The notes: generated from the sequence alone by a model not told the origin. DNA of 64,000 nucleotides from an uncultured Cellulophaga sp. (GCA_947496695.1 CANMEI010000006.1:124001-188000); one strand, 5' to 3'; numbered from the stretch's first letter, positions 34,792 to 43,970 are shown. A program made the numbers and translations.

Positions 34792-35388
34792 TTAGCGTTT
34801 TGTGAAAATTCCGAATAATTCTTTACCAGCTCTAGGCGGAATAGAATTATAACAAGGTTCAAATGAATTGACAGTAAAATAAGGAGACAGGTAAGTTAAG
34901 TATTCTGCCTTATTACCACCAAAAGGTCTTTTTTCCATGTCATCGGTTAACGGGAAATTAAACCAAAGTCCTGCTAGTTTACCGCCATTTTTTAATAGTG
35001 ATGCCATTTGTTTGGCATAAGCACTACGGTTTTCAGTAGTGGGTACAAACGAACAGAAAAAAGTTTGTTCTAAAATTAAATCAAACGTTCCTTCAAACTT
35101 AAAAAAATCTGCATTATGAAGATTTTCTTTAGGAAAATCGGGGCTTTTCTTCTTAAATTTATTTAGCGGAATTTCAGAAATATCAAGAATATGCACATTG
35201 GTAAACCCTTGTTGGTATAAATATTCGGCTTCATACGCATTGCCAGCTCCAGGAATAAGAATGTGACTATTTTTATCTTCTAATTGGTCAATATAAGTTT
35301 TAATTGGGGTAGAAGGGTAGCCAATGTCCCAACCCGTTTTTTCTTCCTCATACCGAGTACTCCAATAGTTTTCTAAATCTTCAGACAT
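34792..35388 (-). CDS. TPMT-family SAM methyltransferase
   Basis: The 198-residue protein has the thiopurine methyltransferase family start, YWSTRYEEEKTGWDIGYPS, and the SAM motif HILIPGAGNAYEAEYLYQQGF followed by VHILDISEIPL; later FDLILEQTFFCSFVPTTENR and GGKLAGLWFNFPL are also family marks. It is cytoplasmic. Bacterial members methylate thiols, selenium or halide compounds; the substrate is not known here. It stands alone between the BNR gene and a divergent GNAT gene. Confidence 0.9.
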   Translation of the reverse strand: MSEDLENYWSTRYEEEKTGWDIGYPSTPIKTYIDQLEDKNSHILIPGAGNAYEAEYLYQQGFTNVHILDISEIPLNKFKKKSPDFPKENLHNADFFKFEGTFDLILEQTFFCSFVPTTENRSAYAKQMASLLKNGGKLAGLWFNFPLTDDMEKRPFGGNKAEYLTYLSPYFTVNSFEPCYNSIPPRAGKELFGIFTKR

Positions 35389-35562
35389 GGTAATAATTTT
35401 CTTTTAAAAGTATAAAAACCATCATAAAAATAACCACTTACTAAATAATCAATATAAATCAGTTCTTATTTTTTATTAAATACAACTATATTAGAACTCG
35501 GTAGCATCAAACAAATTGTAAAACAAATACAGAACCATTATTAATTGTTTTAAAATTTAAAA

Positions 35563-36075
35563 ATGGAAATAAAAAATAGCACGATAAAAGATGTTGAAAG
35601 TATTTTAAAGCTTTATAAGGAAGCGATTGCCTACCAAAATGAAAAAAAGGGAATTCCATGGCAAATGTTAGAAAGTGAAGTGGTTGAAAATGAAATTCAA
35701 GAAAATAGGCAATGGAAATTAATTATTGATAATGAGATTGCTTGTGTTTGGGTAACTACATTTGATGATGTTGAAATTTGGAGAGATAAAAATTCAGAAC
35801 CAAGTGTTTATTTACATAGAATTACTACTAATGCTAAGTTTAGAGGAAAAAACATACTTTCTTTAGTAATAGCATGGGCTAAAGATTTCGCCTCAAAAAA
35901 CAATAAAACATTTTTACGGTTAGATACTGCGGGTATAAACCCAGGTTTAATAACAGCATATGTGAAAAATGGTTTTAAATTTATAGCAACCACTACCATT
36001 GAAACACCACATAATTTACCAACACATTATAATAATGTTCCAATTTGTCTTTTTGAGATGAACTTGAGTGCGTAA
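35563..36075 (+). CDS. GNAT-family N-acetyltransferase
   Basis: The 170-residue protein has a GNAT fold: MEIKNSTIKDVESILKLYKEA at the start, acetyl-CoA binding around VYLHRITTNAKFRGKNILSLVIAWA (residues about 86-110, with RGKNI as the variant R-x-x-G/A loop) and LRLDTAGINPGLITAYVKNGFKF. Substrate unknown. It lies just upstream of the dehydrogenase-methyltransferase pair on the same strand but is separated by 288 bases containing a promoter box, so it is probably a separate unit. Confidence 0.88.
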   Translation: MEIKNSTIKDVESILKLYKEAIAYQNEKKGIPWQMLESEVVENEIQENRQWKLIIDNEIACVWVTTFDDVEIWRDKNSEPSVYLHRITTNAKFRGKNILSLVIAWAKDFASKNNKTFLRLDTAGINPGLITAYVKNGFKFIATTTIETPHNLPTHYNNVPICLFEMNLSA

Positions 36076-36142
36076 TAATATCTTTCTTTTTTATTTTAAA
36101 GCGATTTGATTTCTATTTTCAATTAATTGATTTTTAATACGG

Positions 36143-36150
36143 TATCTTTG
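36143..36150 (+). promoter_or_regulatory. -7 box upstream of the dehydrogenase gene
   Basis: TATCTTTG is a full TAnnTTTG match. Transcription would begin about 207 bases before the dehydrogenase ATG. A -33 TTG at 36127 is closer than the usual spacing. Confidence 0.4.
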
Positions 36151-36363
36151 TTGCATTATTTTAAACATGTTGGTATTAGTTATCTTTTCGCAACACTTCG
36201 GCGAATTGCTTAGGCTTTTTCTTTAAAGCTTTATTTATAATTATTATTTCCCTAGTGGCCAACTACATACTTGATTGTCAAAAAAATAACTTTCTAATAC
36301 TAATTTTAATCTTGCGCTTTGCTTGTGGTGTTACCATGCAATCCGTTTTAATTTAAAAAACAC
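36151..36363 (+). other. Long leader region before the dehydrogenase gene
   Basis: About 210 bases without a conventional gene. It holds a possible 19-codon, Leu-rich reading frame (36167-36226, about seven Leu), and short complementary stretches such as GCAA/TTGC near 36190-36209. No terminator or known riboswitch was recognised. A leader of this length is unusual in this window and may carry translational or metabolite control. Confidence 0.3.
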
Positions 36364-37509
36364 ATGGCCTTATTAAAAATGGGAGTTATCGGGACTTCAA
36401 AAAAAGAAGATGAAAGGCGTGTGCCTATTCACCCAGAACACTTAAATAGAATTCCAGAACATATTCGAAAACAACTTATTTTTGAAAAAGGATATGGGCA
36501 TCCTTTTAATATTGAAGATCATGAAATTAGTGCCTTAACAGGGGGAATAGCACCTCGAGAAGAGTTACTGGCTACTATTGGCGATGTTATAATTGCAAAG
36601 CCTATTTTGCAAGATTTAGAAGCGCTTAAAGTAGGTGGTACCATTTGGGGCTATCCTCATTGTGCGCAACAGCAACAAATTACACAAATAGCTATTGATA
36701 AAAAATTAACCTTAATCGCCTTTGAAGATATGTATGTATGGGGTCCTAATGGGCAAATTGGCAGACATACATTTTATAAAAATAACGAAATGGCGGGCTA
36801 TAGCTCAGTAATTCATGCACTACAATTAAAAGGGATTGATGGCCATTACGGAAACCAACGAAAAGTACTTATTTTTAGTTTTGGCGCCGTTAGTAGAGGT
36901 GCTATTTATGCCTTAAAAGCGCACGGTTTTAGAGACATTACCATTTGTATTCAAAGACCCGATCATGAGGTTCGAGAAGAAATTTTAGATGTACATTATG
37001 TAAGACTAAGAAAAGGAAATGAGGGTGAAGCACGGTTAATTTTAGTAGAACACGATCAATCTGAGCGGTCATTGTTGGAGGTAATAAATGAAACGGAAAT
37101 AATTATTAACGGAACCTATCAAGACACTGATAATCCTATTGATTATATACAGGAAGATGAAAAAGAAATGCTTAAACCCGGTACTTTAATTATAGATGTA
37201 AGTTGCGATGAAGGTATGGGCTTTTATTTTGCAAAACCAACCACGTTTAAAAATCCGATGATTGCTATTGATAAAATTGATTACTATGCCGTAGATCATA
37301 CCCCAAGTTATTTTTGGGAAAGTGCCTCAAGATCTATTTCCGCAGCATTAATTACACACCTACCATCGGTAATAGCGGGTCGTGCTGGTTGGCATGAAAA
37401 CGCAACCATAAAAAAGGCTATTAATATAGATAAAGGTACTATTGTAAAAGATACAATTCTTAGGTTTCAAAACCGCCAAGCCGTATACCCTCATAGCATA
37501 AATAACTAA
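36364..37509 (+). CDS. Alanine dehydrogenase/carboxyethylornithine synthase-like enzyme
   Basis: The 381-residue protein has an AlaDh/PNT N-terminal domain (MGVIGTSKKEDERRVPIHPEH, in part; RRVPIHPEHL is diagnostic) and a nucleotide-binding domain with KVLIFSFGAVSRGAIYALKAHGF. The end, YAVDHTPSYFWESASRSISAAL, resembles N5-(carboxyethyl)ornithine synthases and saccharopine dehydrogenases more than true alanine dehydrogenase. It probably joins an amino acid and a keto acid by reductive amination, an opine-type reaction with NAD(P)H. The gene sits 142 bases upstream of an NPPW methyltransferase, likely its pathway partner. Product unknown. Confidence 0.75.
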   Translation: MALLKMGVIGTSKKEDERRVPIHPEHLNRIPEHIRKQLIFEKGYGHPFNIEDHEISALTGGIAPREELLATIGDVIIAKPILQDLEALKVGGTIWGYPHCAQQQQITQIAIDKKLTLIAFEDMYVWGPNGQIGRHTFYKNNEMAGYSSVIHALQLKGIDGHYGNQRKVLIFSFGAVSRGAIYALKAHGFRDITICIQRPDHEVREEILDVHYVRLRKGNEGEARLILVEHDQSERSLLEVINETEIIINGTYQDTDNPIDYIQEDEKEMLKPGTLIIDVSCDEGMGFYFAKPTTFKNPMIAIDKIDYYAVDHTPSYFWESASRSISAALITHLPSVIAGRAGWHENATIKKAINIDKGTIVKDTILRFQNRQAVYPHSINN

Positions 37510-37651
37510 ATAGGGTAGTAACAAACTTCTCATTTTCTAGTGTTGCATATTGCCCTAAAAATTGGGAATTGCATTGTAACACAAAAAACACAATCTACAT
37601 TTTACCTAGAAAGAGAATACTCTTTTTCTAGCGATTCTAAAGTATAAAACA

Positions 37652-38719
37652 ATGAGTACAGCAATGTCTATTAACAGACCAGAACCTTTCAATGCCGAAA
37701 AAAAAATATTGCCTTATGACAATGGTATTGATATTAAAGATACGCTAAAGGCACTTGAAGCAGGTAAATACATTATAATTGTAGCATTTTATAGCGATGG
37801 ATTGTTTCTATTGAATAAATTGAAAATGCACTTGCAAAGGAGTATGCCTAACGCCACTTTTCAAGAACAACGGGAGTACAGAGACGCATTTCATAAGCTT
37901 TCAAACCATGTTTTAATTGAAATTGAAAACCATAAATTAACCGTAAAAAAAGCACCCGTTATTGGTTGGTTAGAAAAATTGTACCCTGAAACTAGTAGTT
38001 TTATACTAACTTTTGCTCAAGTACAAGGCTTAAATAGCGCATGGCAATGGTATACAAACGGAATTCCAAACCCAGTTTTACGTAACAAAATACACCCATA
38101 TTACGGCACTTATTTTCCCACACGTTTTGATCATTTAATTCTTTTTGATAATTGGTTAAAAAGGTATGACGGGCCTAAAAAATCGGCCATAGATGTAGGT
38201 ATTGGCTGTGGTGTCTTATCTTTTCAATTGGTGAAACATGGTTTTCAAAAAGTATTTGGGACAGATACCAACCCTAATGCTATTGTGGGTTTAAATGAGT
38301 TGATGGGCACCACTAAATTAGCTCGTAAAATAGAAGTAGATTTTGGACACCTGTTTGGTAAATGGACAAAGCAAACCGAGCTTATTGTTTTTAACCCGCC
38401 TTGGTTGCCAAAATCTCATGAGCTTAACAGAATGGATGAAGCCATGTACTACACCGAAGATTTATTTACCGAATTTTTCAAAGGAGCGCAACAACATTTA
38501 TTGCCGAACGGAAGCTTGGTAGTTTTGTTTTCAAACTTAGGGCAAATTACAAACGAATGTAACACGCACCCTATAGCTAAAGAACTGGCTGAAGGTGGTC
38601 GTTTTCAGTTAGAAAAATGCTTAAAAAGACCGGTAAAAATAGCCTCTGATAAAACCAAACGCGACCAACATTGGCGTGCTACCGAAGAAGTAGAACTTTG
38701 GGTTTTAAAGCATAAATAG
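37652..38719 (+). CDS. NPPW-motif SAM methyltransferase
   Basis: The 355-residue protein has an N-terminal domain of about 175 residues and a class I SAM domain: AIDVGIGCGVLSFQLVKHGF, an acidic FGTDTNPNAI and the catalytic LIVFNPPWLPKSHE. NPP[YW] is typical of enzymes that methylate amide or amine nitrogens (HemK/RsmC/RlmG group). The N-terminal part is not a recognised rRNA-binding domain. Its pairing with the opine-dehydrogenase-like gene suggests a small-molecule substrate, but a tRNA/rRNA or protein target cannot be excluded. It ends shortly before a 15-bp hairpin. Confidence 0.82.
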   Translation: MSTAMSINRPEPFNAEKKILPYDNGIDIKDTLKALEAGKYIIIVAFYSDGLFLLNKLKMHLQRSMPNATFQEQREYRDAFHKLSNHVLIEIENHKLTVKKAPVIGWLEKLYPETSSFILTFAQVQGLNSAWQWYTNGIPNPVLRNKIHPYYGTYFPTRFDHLILFDNWLKRYDGPKKSAIDVGIGCGVLSFQLVKHGFQKVFGTDTNPNAIVGLNELMGTTKLARKIEVDFGHLFGKWTKQTELIVFNPPWLPKSHELNRMDEAMYYTEDLFTEFFKGAQQHLLPNGSLVVLFSNLGQITNECNTHPIAKELAEGGRFQLEKCLKRPVKIASDKTKRDQHWRATEEVELWVLKHK

Positions 38720-38736
38720 GTTTTTAAATAATATGA

Positions 38737-38778
38737 ACAGCTAAATAAGAGTGTTAATTTCAGCTCTTATTTAGCTGT
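38737..38778. terminator. Long hairpin shared by convergent genes
   Basis: ACAGCTAAATAAGAG (38737-38751) and CTCTTATTTAGCTGT (38764-38778) are exact reverse complements, 15 bp, with a 12-base loop. It lies between the methyltransferase and the RDD gene and overlaps the last codons of the RDD gene. It probably ends both transcripts, though T-runs are modest. Confidence 0.65.
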
Positions 38779-39344
38779 GCCTTTTCTAGCATTGCTAAAA
38801 TTTTCTTTTTGTCTTTATTCCATATGGTATAGGTTGCTGTGAGTTTATTGTGAAAATAAAAAGTATCAAACCAAATGATAGATTCAGAGAGTACATAGAA
38901 CAAAATATTAAACAGTTGCAGTAGATTTTTTAAGTAGGCTCTTAAAAGGGAGGGCGCTTTACAACTGTCATCAATTACTTGTAAACCAATAAGTAATTTG
39001 CCAAGGGTTCTGCCTGTAAGGCTCTCTAAAATAGGATTTAGCGTGAATAGCAATACAAAAGAAACTAAAACTGGGTTTGTATTTATACCTAAGTATTTTT
39101 CAGCTAAAAATGTTAACCCATAATAGAAAAGAAAATCAATGATTTTACACAGCAGTCTTAAATTAAATTTTTCAACATTTGGGTTGTATGCAAATGCAAA
39201 TTGTGTGGGCTCAATATCTCCAAACTTATTACGCCTGTTTACCGTTTTGTAAGTTTTTAAATCAGAAATTTTTATAGTGGTACTGCTGGTATCTTTCTTT
39301 AAAATATAGGTGTCCCAGAAGGTTTTAATAGAAGATTTCATCAA
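38760..39344 (-). CDS. RDD-family membrane protein
   Basis: The 194-residue protein has two or three membrane segments (about 80-125 and 150-165) and RDD-family marks: FNLRLLCKIIDFLFYYGL (R and D) and the signature LTGRTLGKLLIGLQVIDD. The N-terminal 55 residues are soluble. RDD proteins are small inner-membrane proteins, some acting as sodium/proton antiporters. It lies alone, convergent with the methyltransferase gene and just downstream of the nuclease gene on the same strand. Confidence 0.8.
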   Translation of the reverse strand: MMKSSIKTFWDTYILKKDTSSTTIKISDLKTYKTVNRRNKFGDIEPTQFAFAYNPNVEKFNLRLLCKIIDFLFYYGLTFLAEKYLGINTNPVLVSFVLLFTLNPILESLTGRTLGKLLIGLQVIDDSCKAPSLLRAYLKNLLQLFNILFYVLSESIIWFDTFYFHNKLTATYTIWNKDKKKILAMLEKAQLNKS

Positions 39345-39481
39345 CAGTGTTGTGGGAAACTAGTTTTTTGAGAAAATAAGTAAACTTAGAAGTAAATTAG
39401 CTAATACAAACAGAAAAGAAAATTGATAAATTTTCTATAATAGTGATTGTATTAGCTATGTTATTATGTACTGTTTTTTAT

Positions 39482-41326
39482 CTATTTACTTAACGCTTTT
39501 AATATGCGCTCTTCGTTAATAACAATATCTCTAAACAAAACGTGAGGAAATTCTTGATATTTAGAAGTTTTAAAAGCCTCGAAAATATTTGATAGCGTAG
39601 AAGCAGTAATTAAAGATAAATTCATTTCAGTATCCATTTCACAATCTGTAACAAAATCATCACTAAATTCTGGTGCAACTAGTAAAATTTTGACAATTCG
39701 TAAATCATTTTTTAATGCTAAATTTTGATATGATTTTAATTGTCTTGATACAGAACTAAATTTATTATAACCTCTTTCTTTACTTGTTTTGCATTCTACG
39801 ATTATTATTTCTTGATTTCCGAGATTTAAAAGAATATCCATCATATCCTTTTGCGTGTTCAGTTCGACTCTAAATTTATCATCAACATTAAAACCAATGC
39901 CTTTAAAAATCACACTTGTTAATTCTTCAAATTTTAACCCAAGTTCACTTTCTTTTATTGTAATTCCATTTTCTTTGAGCAAATTCAAATTTCTATAGGC
40001 AACATTTTCATAATTTTCTAAATAAAGATTTTCCACATCTTTATAATGTTCAAGTATATTTAAAATGTCATCTCCACGTTGTTTAACGCCATTTTCTTTA
40101 ATGAACTTTGTTAGGTCTTGTTTAATTATAATATCTAAAATATCTCGTGGTTTTATATTATAGTCAAGTAAAAAATCCGCTTTAAGTACAAATTCATCTT
40201 GTAACTCAAACTGTGATTTTATTTGATTATTTAGTTTTGGTAATGAAGTGTTTAATTCGGAAAGAAGTTTATCAAAACCGTCAAGTGAAATCCCAACTTT
40301 TTCATCACGCTCAATGTTTTCAAAATATTCAATTAAACTATTAATTTTATCGTCTAATGTGCTTCCTTTCAGATTATCAATATTTAATCCTTTTTCACAA
40401 AGTTCATTTAATGTTTTTTTTCTTTCTGTTAATGTACTTCCTTCTTTATAAATATCTGAAAGTAATAAACTTGTAAATGCAACTCCTTCTTTTATAATTT
40501 CTTCAATTTTTTGAGAATGAGTTAGTTTTCTGTCAATATTGTGCTCTTTTGATATTTGATTAATTATTGGTTCTCTTAAAAGTTTTAATGTTCTGCGATA
40601 ATATTTGTCTGCTATTTCTTTCTCTCTAATTTTTCGCAAAATTCTAACCATTTCATCTGCAATATATATCGTGTTTTCTTTATTTGAATAGAAGATTACT
40701 CCAATGTTTTTTAATCCTTTAATGACATCTTGAATGTCTAATTTCTTAATTGGAAGAATTGAATAATTTATAAGTTTTATTTCTTCTTGAGAGAGACCAA
40801 GTTGTTTTGAAAGGGTTAAGATTATTGAAAGTTCGTCTGAAGATATTTTTGCTTCACGATTATTCTTAACATCATTGTAATACGCAGTATGTAAACAAGA
40901 TTTATATATTTTATAATCTCTTTTTCTTGTTTCACTTAATTCCGATTTGTCATTTTCAAAATCAGAGTTAAGTGTTTTTATTCTTGTTTTTAAATGCTTT
41001 ATTTCGGTTTCATATAATCTCGAAAACCAATCTTGTTTCATGATACAATTCCCATCTCTAATTATAATGTCGATTAGGATATCTAATTGTGAAGTAATTT
41101 CTTGAAACTCACATTTAATTTGTTCCTGAAATTCGTTTGATGTTAGAGCGAATATTTTTGAAATATTTTGATTATCAACAGATTTTAGACCTTTTTCTGT
41201 TGAGCTCAAAATTTTATCAATTTCCTTTTTATTTTTAGGGTCTTTAGATATGATATTGTCAATTATTTTAATAAAAGAATTCTTTTCAATTGAGCCTAGT
41301 TTATCGAGTATCTTTTCTAATTTCAT
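39482..41326 (-). CDS. PD-(D/E)XK nuclease-like protein, possible defence enzyme
   Basis: The 614-residue protein ends in a restriction-endonuclease-like fold (about residues 465-600): FEELTSVIFKGIGFNV, then catalytic Asp in KDMMDILLNL (about 494) and the E-C-K triad part of IIIVECKTSKE (about 510-512), then SRQLKSYQNLALKNDLRIVKILLVAP. The N-terminal 450 residues are helical, with no known domain except a possible SAP-like stretch (DNLKGSTLDDKINSLIEYF). It has no methyltransferase neighbour. The setting among unknown and broken genes is typical of a defence island or nuclease acquired on its own. Its target is unknown. Confidence 0.75.
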   Translation of the reverse strand: MKLEKILDKLGSIEKNSFIKIIDNIISKDPKNKKEIDKILSSTEKGLKSVDNQNISKIFALTSNEFQEQIKCEFQEITSQLDILIDIIIRDGNCIMKQDWFSRLYETEIKHLKTRIKTLNSDFENDKSELSETRKRDYKIYKSCLHTAYYNDVKNNREAKISSDELSIILTLSKQLGLSQEEIKLINYSILPIKKLDIQDVIKGLKNIGVIFYSNKENTIYIADEMVRILRKIREKEIADKYYRRTLKLLREPIINQISKEHNIDRKLTHSQKIEEIIKEGVAFTSLLLSDIYKEGSTLTERKKTLNELCEKGLNIDNLKGSTLDDKINSLIEYFENIERDEKVGISLDGFDKLLSELNTSLPKLNNQIKSQFELQDEFVLKADFLLDYNIKPRDILDIIIKQDLTKFIKENGVKQRGDDILNILEHYKDVENLYLENYENVAYRNLNLLKENGITIKESELGLKFEELTSVIFKGIGFNVDDKFRVELNTQKDMMDILLNLGNQEIIIVECKTSKERGYNKFSSVSRQLKSYQNLALKNDLRIVKILLVAPEFSDDFVTDCEMDTEMNLSLITASTLSNIFEAFKTSKYQEFPHVLFRDIVINEERILKALSK

Positions 41327-41364
41327 ATTTTTGTTTTGACTTTTATTTAATGGTTATCAAATTT

Positions 41365-41814
41365 TTATTCCGTTCTGTCTTTAAAAATTTCAAAAATCCT
41401 GTCGTTAATTTTTGACAATTCGTTTAAAATATACGCTTGATTATTATTGATTGCCTTTATTTTTTCGACTTGGAAAGCATTAATCTGTTTTACCTTTTCG
41501 ACCTTATCATATTCGGTATTTGCCAGCTGTTCGACCATTTTGTTCGTTTCCGTTACTTTTTGTTGTAGGTAGTTGAAAATTATAAGTGCTATATTAATGC
41601 AAATAATAGTTATTGTTAGTTTTGAATTCTCAATATTAATATCAAGGTTAAGCCAAATAATTATTATGATTGGCAGTAAATAGTATACAAAGATTAATAA
41701 GCCTTGATAGTTTTTTTCTGTTTTTAAAATAAAACCAAAAAGTAGCTTGATTAGAACCGCAATTATAGTCAGAATAATTTTATTGGTATAAGGGCTTGCC
41801 TAAAAGTCCTTCAT
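41365..41814 (-). pseudogene. Membrane/coiled-coil protein gene with amber codon 5
   Basis: The ATG at 41814-41812 starts one base after the stop of the upstream gene, as in an operon. It reads MKDF and then TAG (41802-41800), after which the same frame stays open for 144 codons to the TAA at 41367-41365. The body has three hydrophobic segments (KIILTIIAVLIKLLFGFIL; LLIFVYYLLPIIIIIWL; TIIC-rich helix) and a charged coiled coil (EKVKQINAFQVEKIKAINNN). No other early start codon is evident. The TAG may be a real nonsense, or the site may hold compensating indels. Confidence 0.6.
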
Positions 41815-41815
41815 T

Positions 41816-42391
41816 TTAATCTCGTGTTTTACGTTCAAATCTTCTTTTGGTTCTGCCCAATGAAAGTGATTGCCATTCTGAATCAAAATCGTTCCAAAAA
41901 GCTCTGATTTTTATTCCTCCGTCTCGGTATATCAGAAAAGTAATATCTTCAAACTTGAAAAATACGTTGTTATTATCAGAATTGTCGTTGATGTATTTAG
42001 AATGTTCTTCAATCTGTGTGTTTAGTTTTGATAAAAGTCGCCTTGCTTTTTCTTCAGTAAAGTTTTTAAATCCATAAGCTTGGTAAACAATACCTGATTT
42101 ATTCCACCTGTTACCGTAAAAACCTAAAATAAGTCCACTAATATTTTTACTTTCACAACTGTAAACCAAAGAGGTTAATTCTCCCGAAGATGTTGCCGCT
42201 AGTGGGTCTATTTCAAATTTTATCGATTCTGTTTCTGCTCCGATAATTTGGGTAATCACGAAGGATTTGGCTTTATAAAGTGATTCTTCCTTACTGAATT
42301 CTTTTGCAGCATAAAGGTTTTCATTTACAGAAACTTGAGCGTTAATGGACAGAAAATAAAAATAACAAAGTAATAAAAGTTTGATTTTCAT
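41816..42391 (-). CDS. Secreted protein of unknown function
   Basis: The 191-residue protein has a signal peptide (MKIKLLLLCYFYFLSINAQ) and a mixed alpha/beta body, EFSKEESLYKAKSFVITQIIG, SGLILGFYGNRWN and a basic end RTKRRFERKTRD. I do not recognise the family. It is followed directly (1 base) by the interrupted membrane-protein gene, so the two form a small operon. Probably periplasmic or surface-exposed. Confidence 0.65.
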   Translation of the reverse strand: MKIKLLLLCYFYFLSINAQVSVNENLYAAKEFSKEESLYKAKSFVITQIIGAETESIKFEIDPLAATSSGELTSLVYSCESKNISGLILGFYGNRWNKSGIVYQAYGFKNFTEEKARRLLSKLNTQIEEHSKYINDNSDNNNVFFKFEDITFLIYRDGGIKIRAFWNDFDSEWQSLSLGRTKRRFERKTRD

Positions 42392-42792
42392 AAATTGTGG
42401 TTGGTTGGTTAATAAATATTTGCTAACGTAGATATATAGTTACCATAAATTATAATCTAAATAAACTTAAAAATAAATAGAGGGGGAAGTACTTACTTTT
42501 TTGTCCTTCCGAAAATAAGTGTAAAACTTTAAATTACTTACGCTATTTTGTAAGAATTATAGCTATTGTAGTCACATTTCTACAAAATGTACTGTTTGTC
42601 CGTTAAAATGCTGTTTATTATGTATATAAGCAATGCAGTTTTTAGGCTTCTTTTTGGTAAATGAAGTAAAAAGTCAAGTTTTAGTTGCGACAGCTACGCT
42701 TTGTACGTCTTTTTTTGTGATACTGCCGTAAATACTAGATATTGCATAAAAAATAACTAAACGGTAATTTAGTATATAAATCTATTTAAAAT
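42392..42792. other. 401-base region with no recognised gene
   Basis: AT-rich, no open frame of note, no tRNA or hairpin terminator seen. It must contain promoters for the secreted-protein operon (minus strand) and the nucleotidyltransferase-GHMP gene (plus strand), but no perfect TAnnTTTG box was identified. Confidence 0.4.
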
Positions 42793-43944
42793 ATGAGTAA
42801 AAAAGTATTTGTATCTGGTTGTTATGATATGTTGCACAGTGGGCATATCGCTTTTTTTAAAGAAGCATCAAGTTATGGTGATTTATATGTAGGTATTGGG
42901 TCTGATGCTACAGTTGATGAACTAAAAGGGAGAACAACAATAAATTCAGAACAAGAGCGTATTTACATGATTAATGCTATTAAGTATGTAAAAGAAGCTT
43001 TTGTGAATTCAGGTTCAGGTATTTTAGATTTTGAAGATGATTTAAGAAAACTAAAACCTGATTTTTTTGTGGTGAATGAAGATGGCTATTCACCTTCAAA
43101 AAAAGAGCTTTGTGATGCTTTGGGTATTGAGCTAAAGGTACTTAACCGTATTCCTGATGCAGGTTTGCCAGAGCGTTCTACAACAGCAATACGTTCAGCA
43201 GGTAATTGTACCTTACCGTATAGAATTGATTTGGCGGGCACGTGGATTGATCAGCCGTATGTATCAAAATTCCACCCAGGTTGGGCAATTACCTTGTCAT
43301 TAGAACCGGTGATTGAGTATAATGAGCGTTGCGGTATGTCAACCTCTACACGTAATGCTGCTAAAAAAATATGGCCGTATTATTTGCCATTAGAAAAGCC
43401 AGAAAAATTAGCCGAGATACTTTTTAAATTTGAAAACACACCGGGTTCTACTCTAATTTCTGGTGCTCAAGATGCTATTGGTATTTGTATGCCAGGTTTG
43501 GTTAGGCATTATTACGATAATGCGTATTGGCCTTTAAAATTTGAATCTATTCATAAAGAAGAAACACTTAAATGGTTAGAAAACCATTTGTGCATGGCTA
43601 TGTTATGGCCTAGAGAACCCGATTTAGATTTATTAGGTGAAACTTATATAAATAAAGAGAATGTACAACCATTAACCGAAGCCGCTGATGAGGTTTGGGA
43701 AGCAATTAAAGCACACGATTTAGAAAAATTCGCAGCAGGATTTTCAAAATCATTTCAAGCGCAAATTAAAATGTTTCCTGAAATGGTAAATGACAGAATT
43801 AATGCTGAAATTGATAAGTTTAAAGGTAAAGCTCTTGCCTGGAAATTAGCCGGTGCAGGTGGCGGTGGTTACCTTATTTTAGTTTCTGAAAAACCAATTG
43901 AAGGTACTATGCGCATTAATATTAGAAGAAAAGAAGCCTTGTAG
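42793..43944 (+). CDS. Nucleotidyltransferase fused to GHMP kinase-like domain
   Basis: The 383-residue protein has an N-terminal cytidylyl/adenylyltransferase domain (about 1-140) with the active HxGH in CYDMLHSGHIAFF and the later ERSTTAIRS. Residues 145-383 resemble a GHMP sugar kinase: substrate-binding LPYRIDLAGTWIDQPY and the C-terminal glycine motif WKLAGAGGGGYLI. The expected ATP loop (Pro-x-x-x-Gly-Leu-x-Ser-Ser) is changed to FENTPGSTLISGAQDAIGI, so kinase activity is uncertain. It might activate a sugar 1-phosphate. It stands alone. Confidence 0.8.
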   Translation: MSKKVFVSGCYDMLHSGHIAFFKEASSYGDLYVGIGSDATVDELKGRTTINSEQERIYMINAIKYVKEAFVNSGSGILDFEDDLRKLKPDFFVVNEDGYSPSKKELCDALGIELKVLNRIPDAGLPERSTTAIRSAGNCTLPYRIDLAGTWIDQPYVSKFHPGWAITLSLEPVIEYNERCGMSTSTRNAAKKIWPYYLPLEKPEKLAEILFKFENTPGSTLISGAQDAIGICMPGLVRHYYDNAYWPLKFESIHKEETLKWLENHLCMAMLWPREPDLDLLGETYINKENVQPLTEAADEVWEAIKAHDLEKFAAGFSKSFQAQIKMFPEMVNDRINAEIDKFKGKALAWKLAGAGGGGYLILVSEKPIEGTMRINIRRKEAL

Positions 43945-43970
43945 TATTTATTAGCAATTGGCTTAAATAA

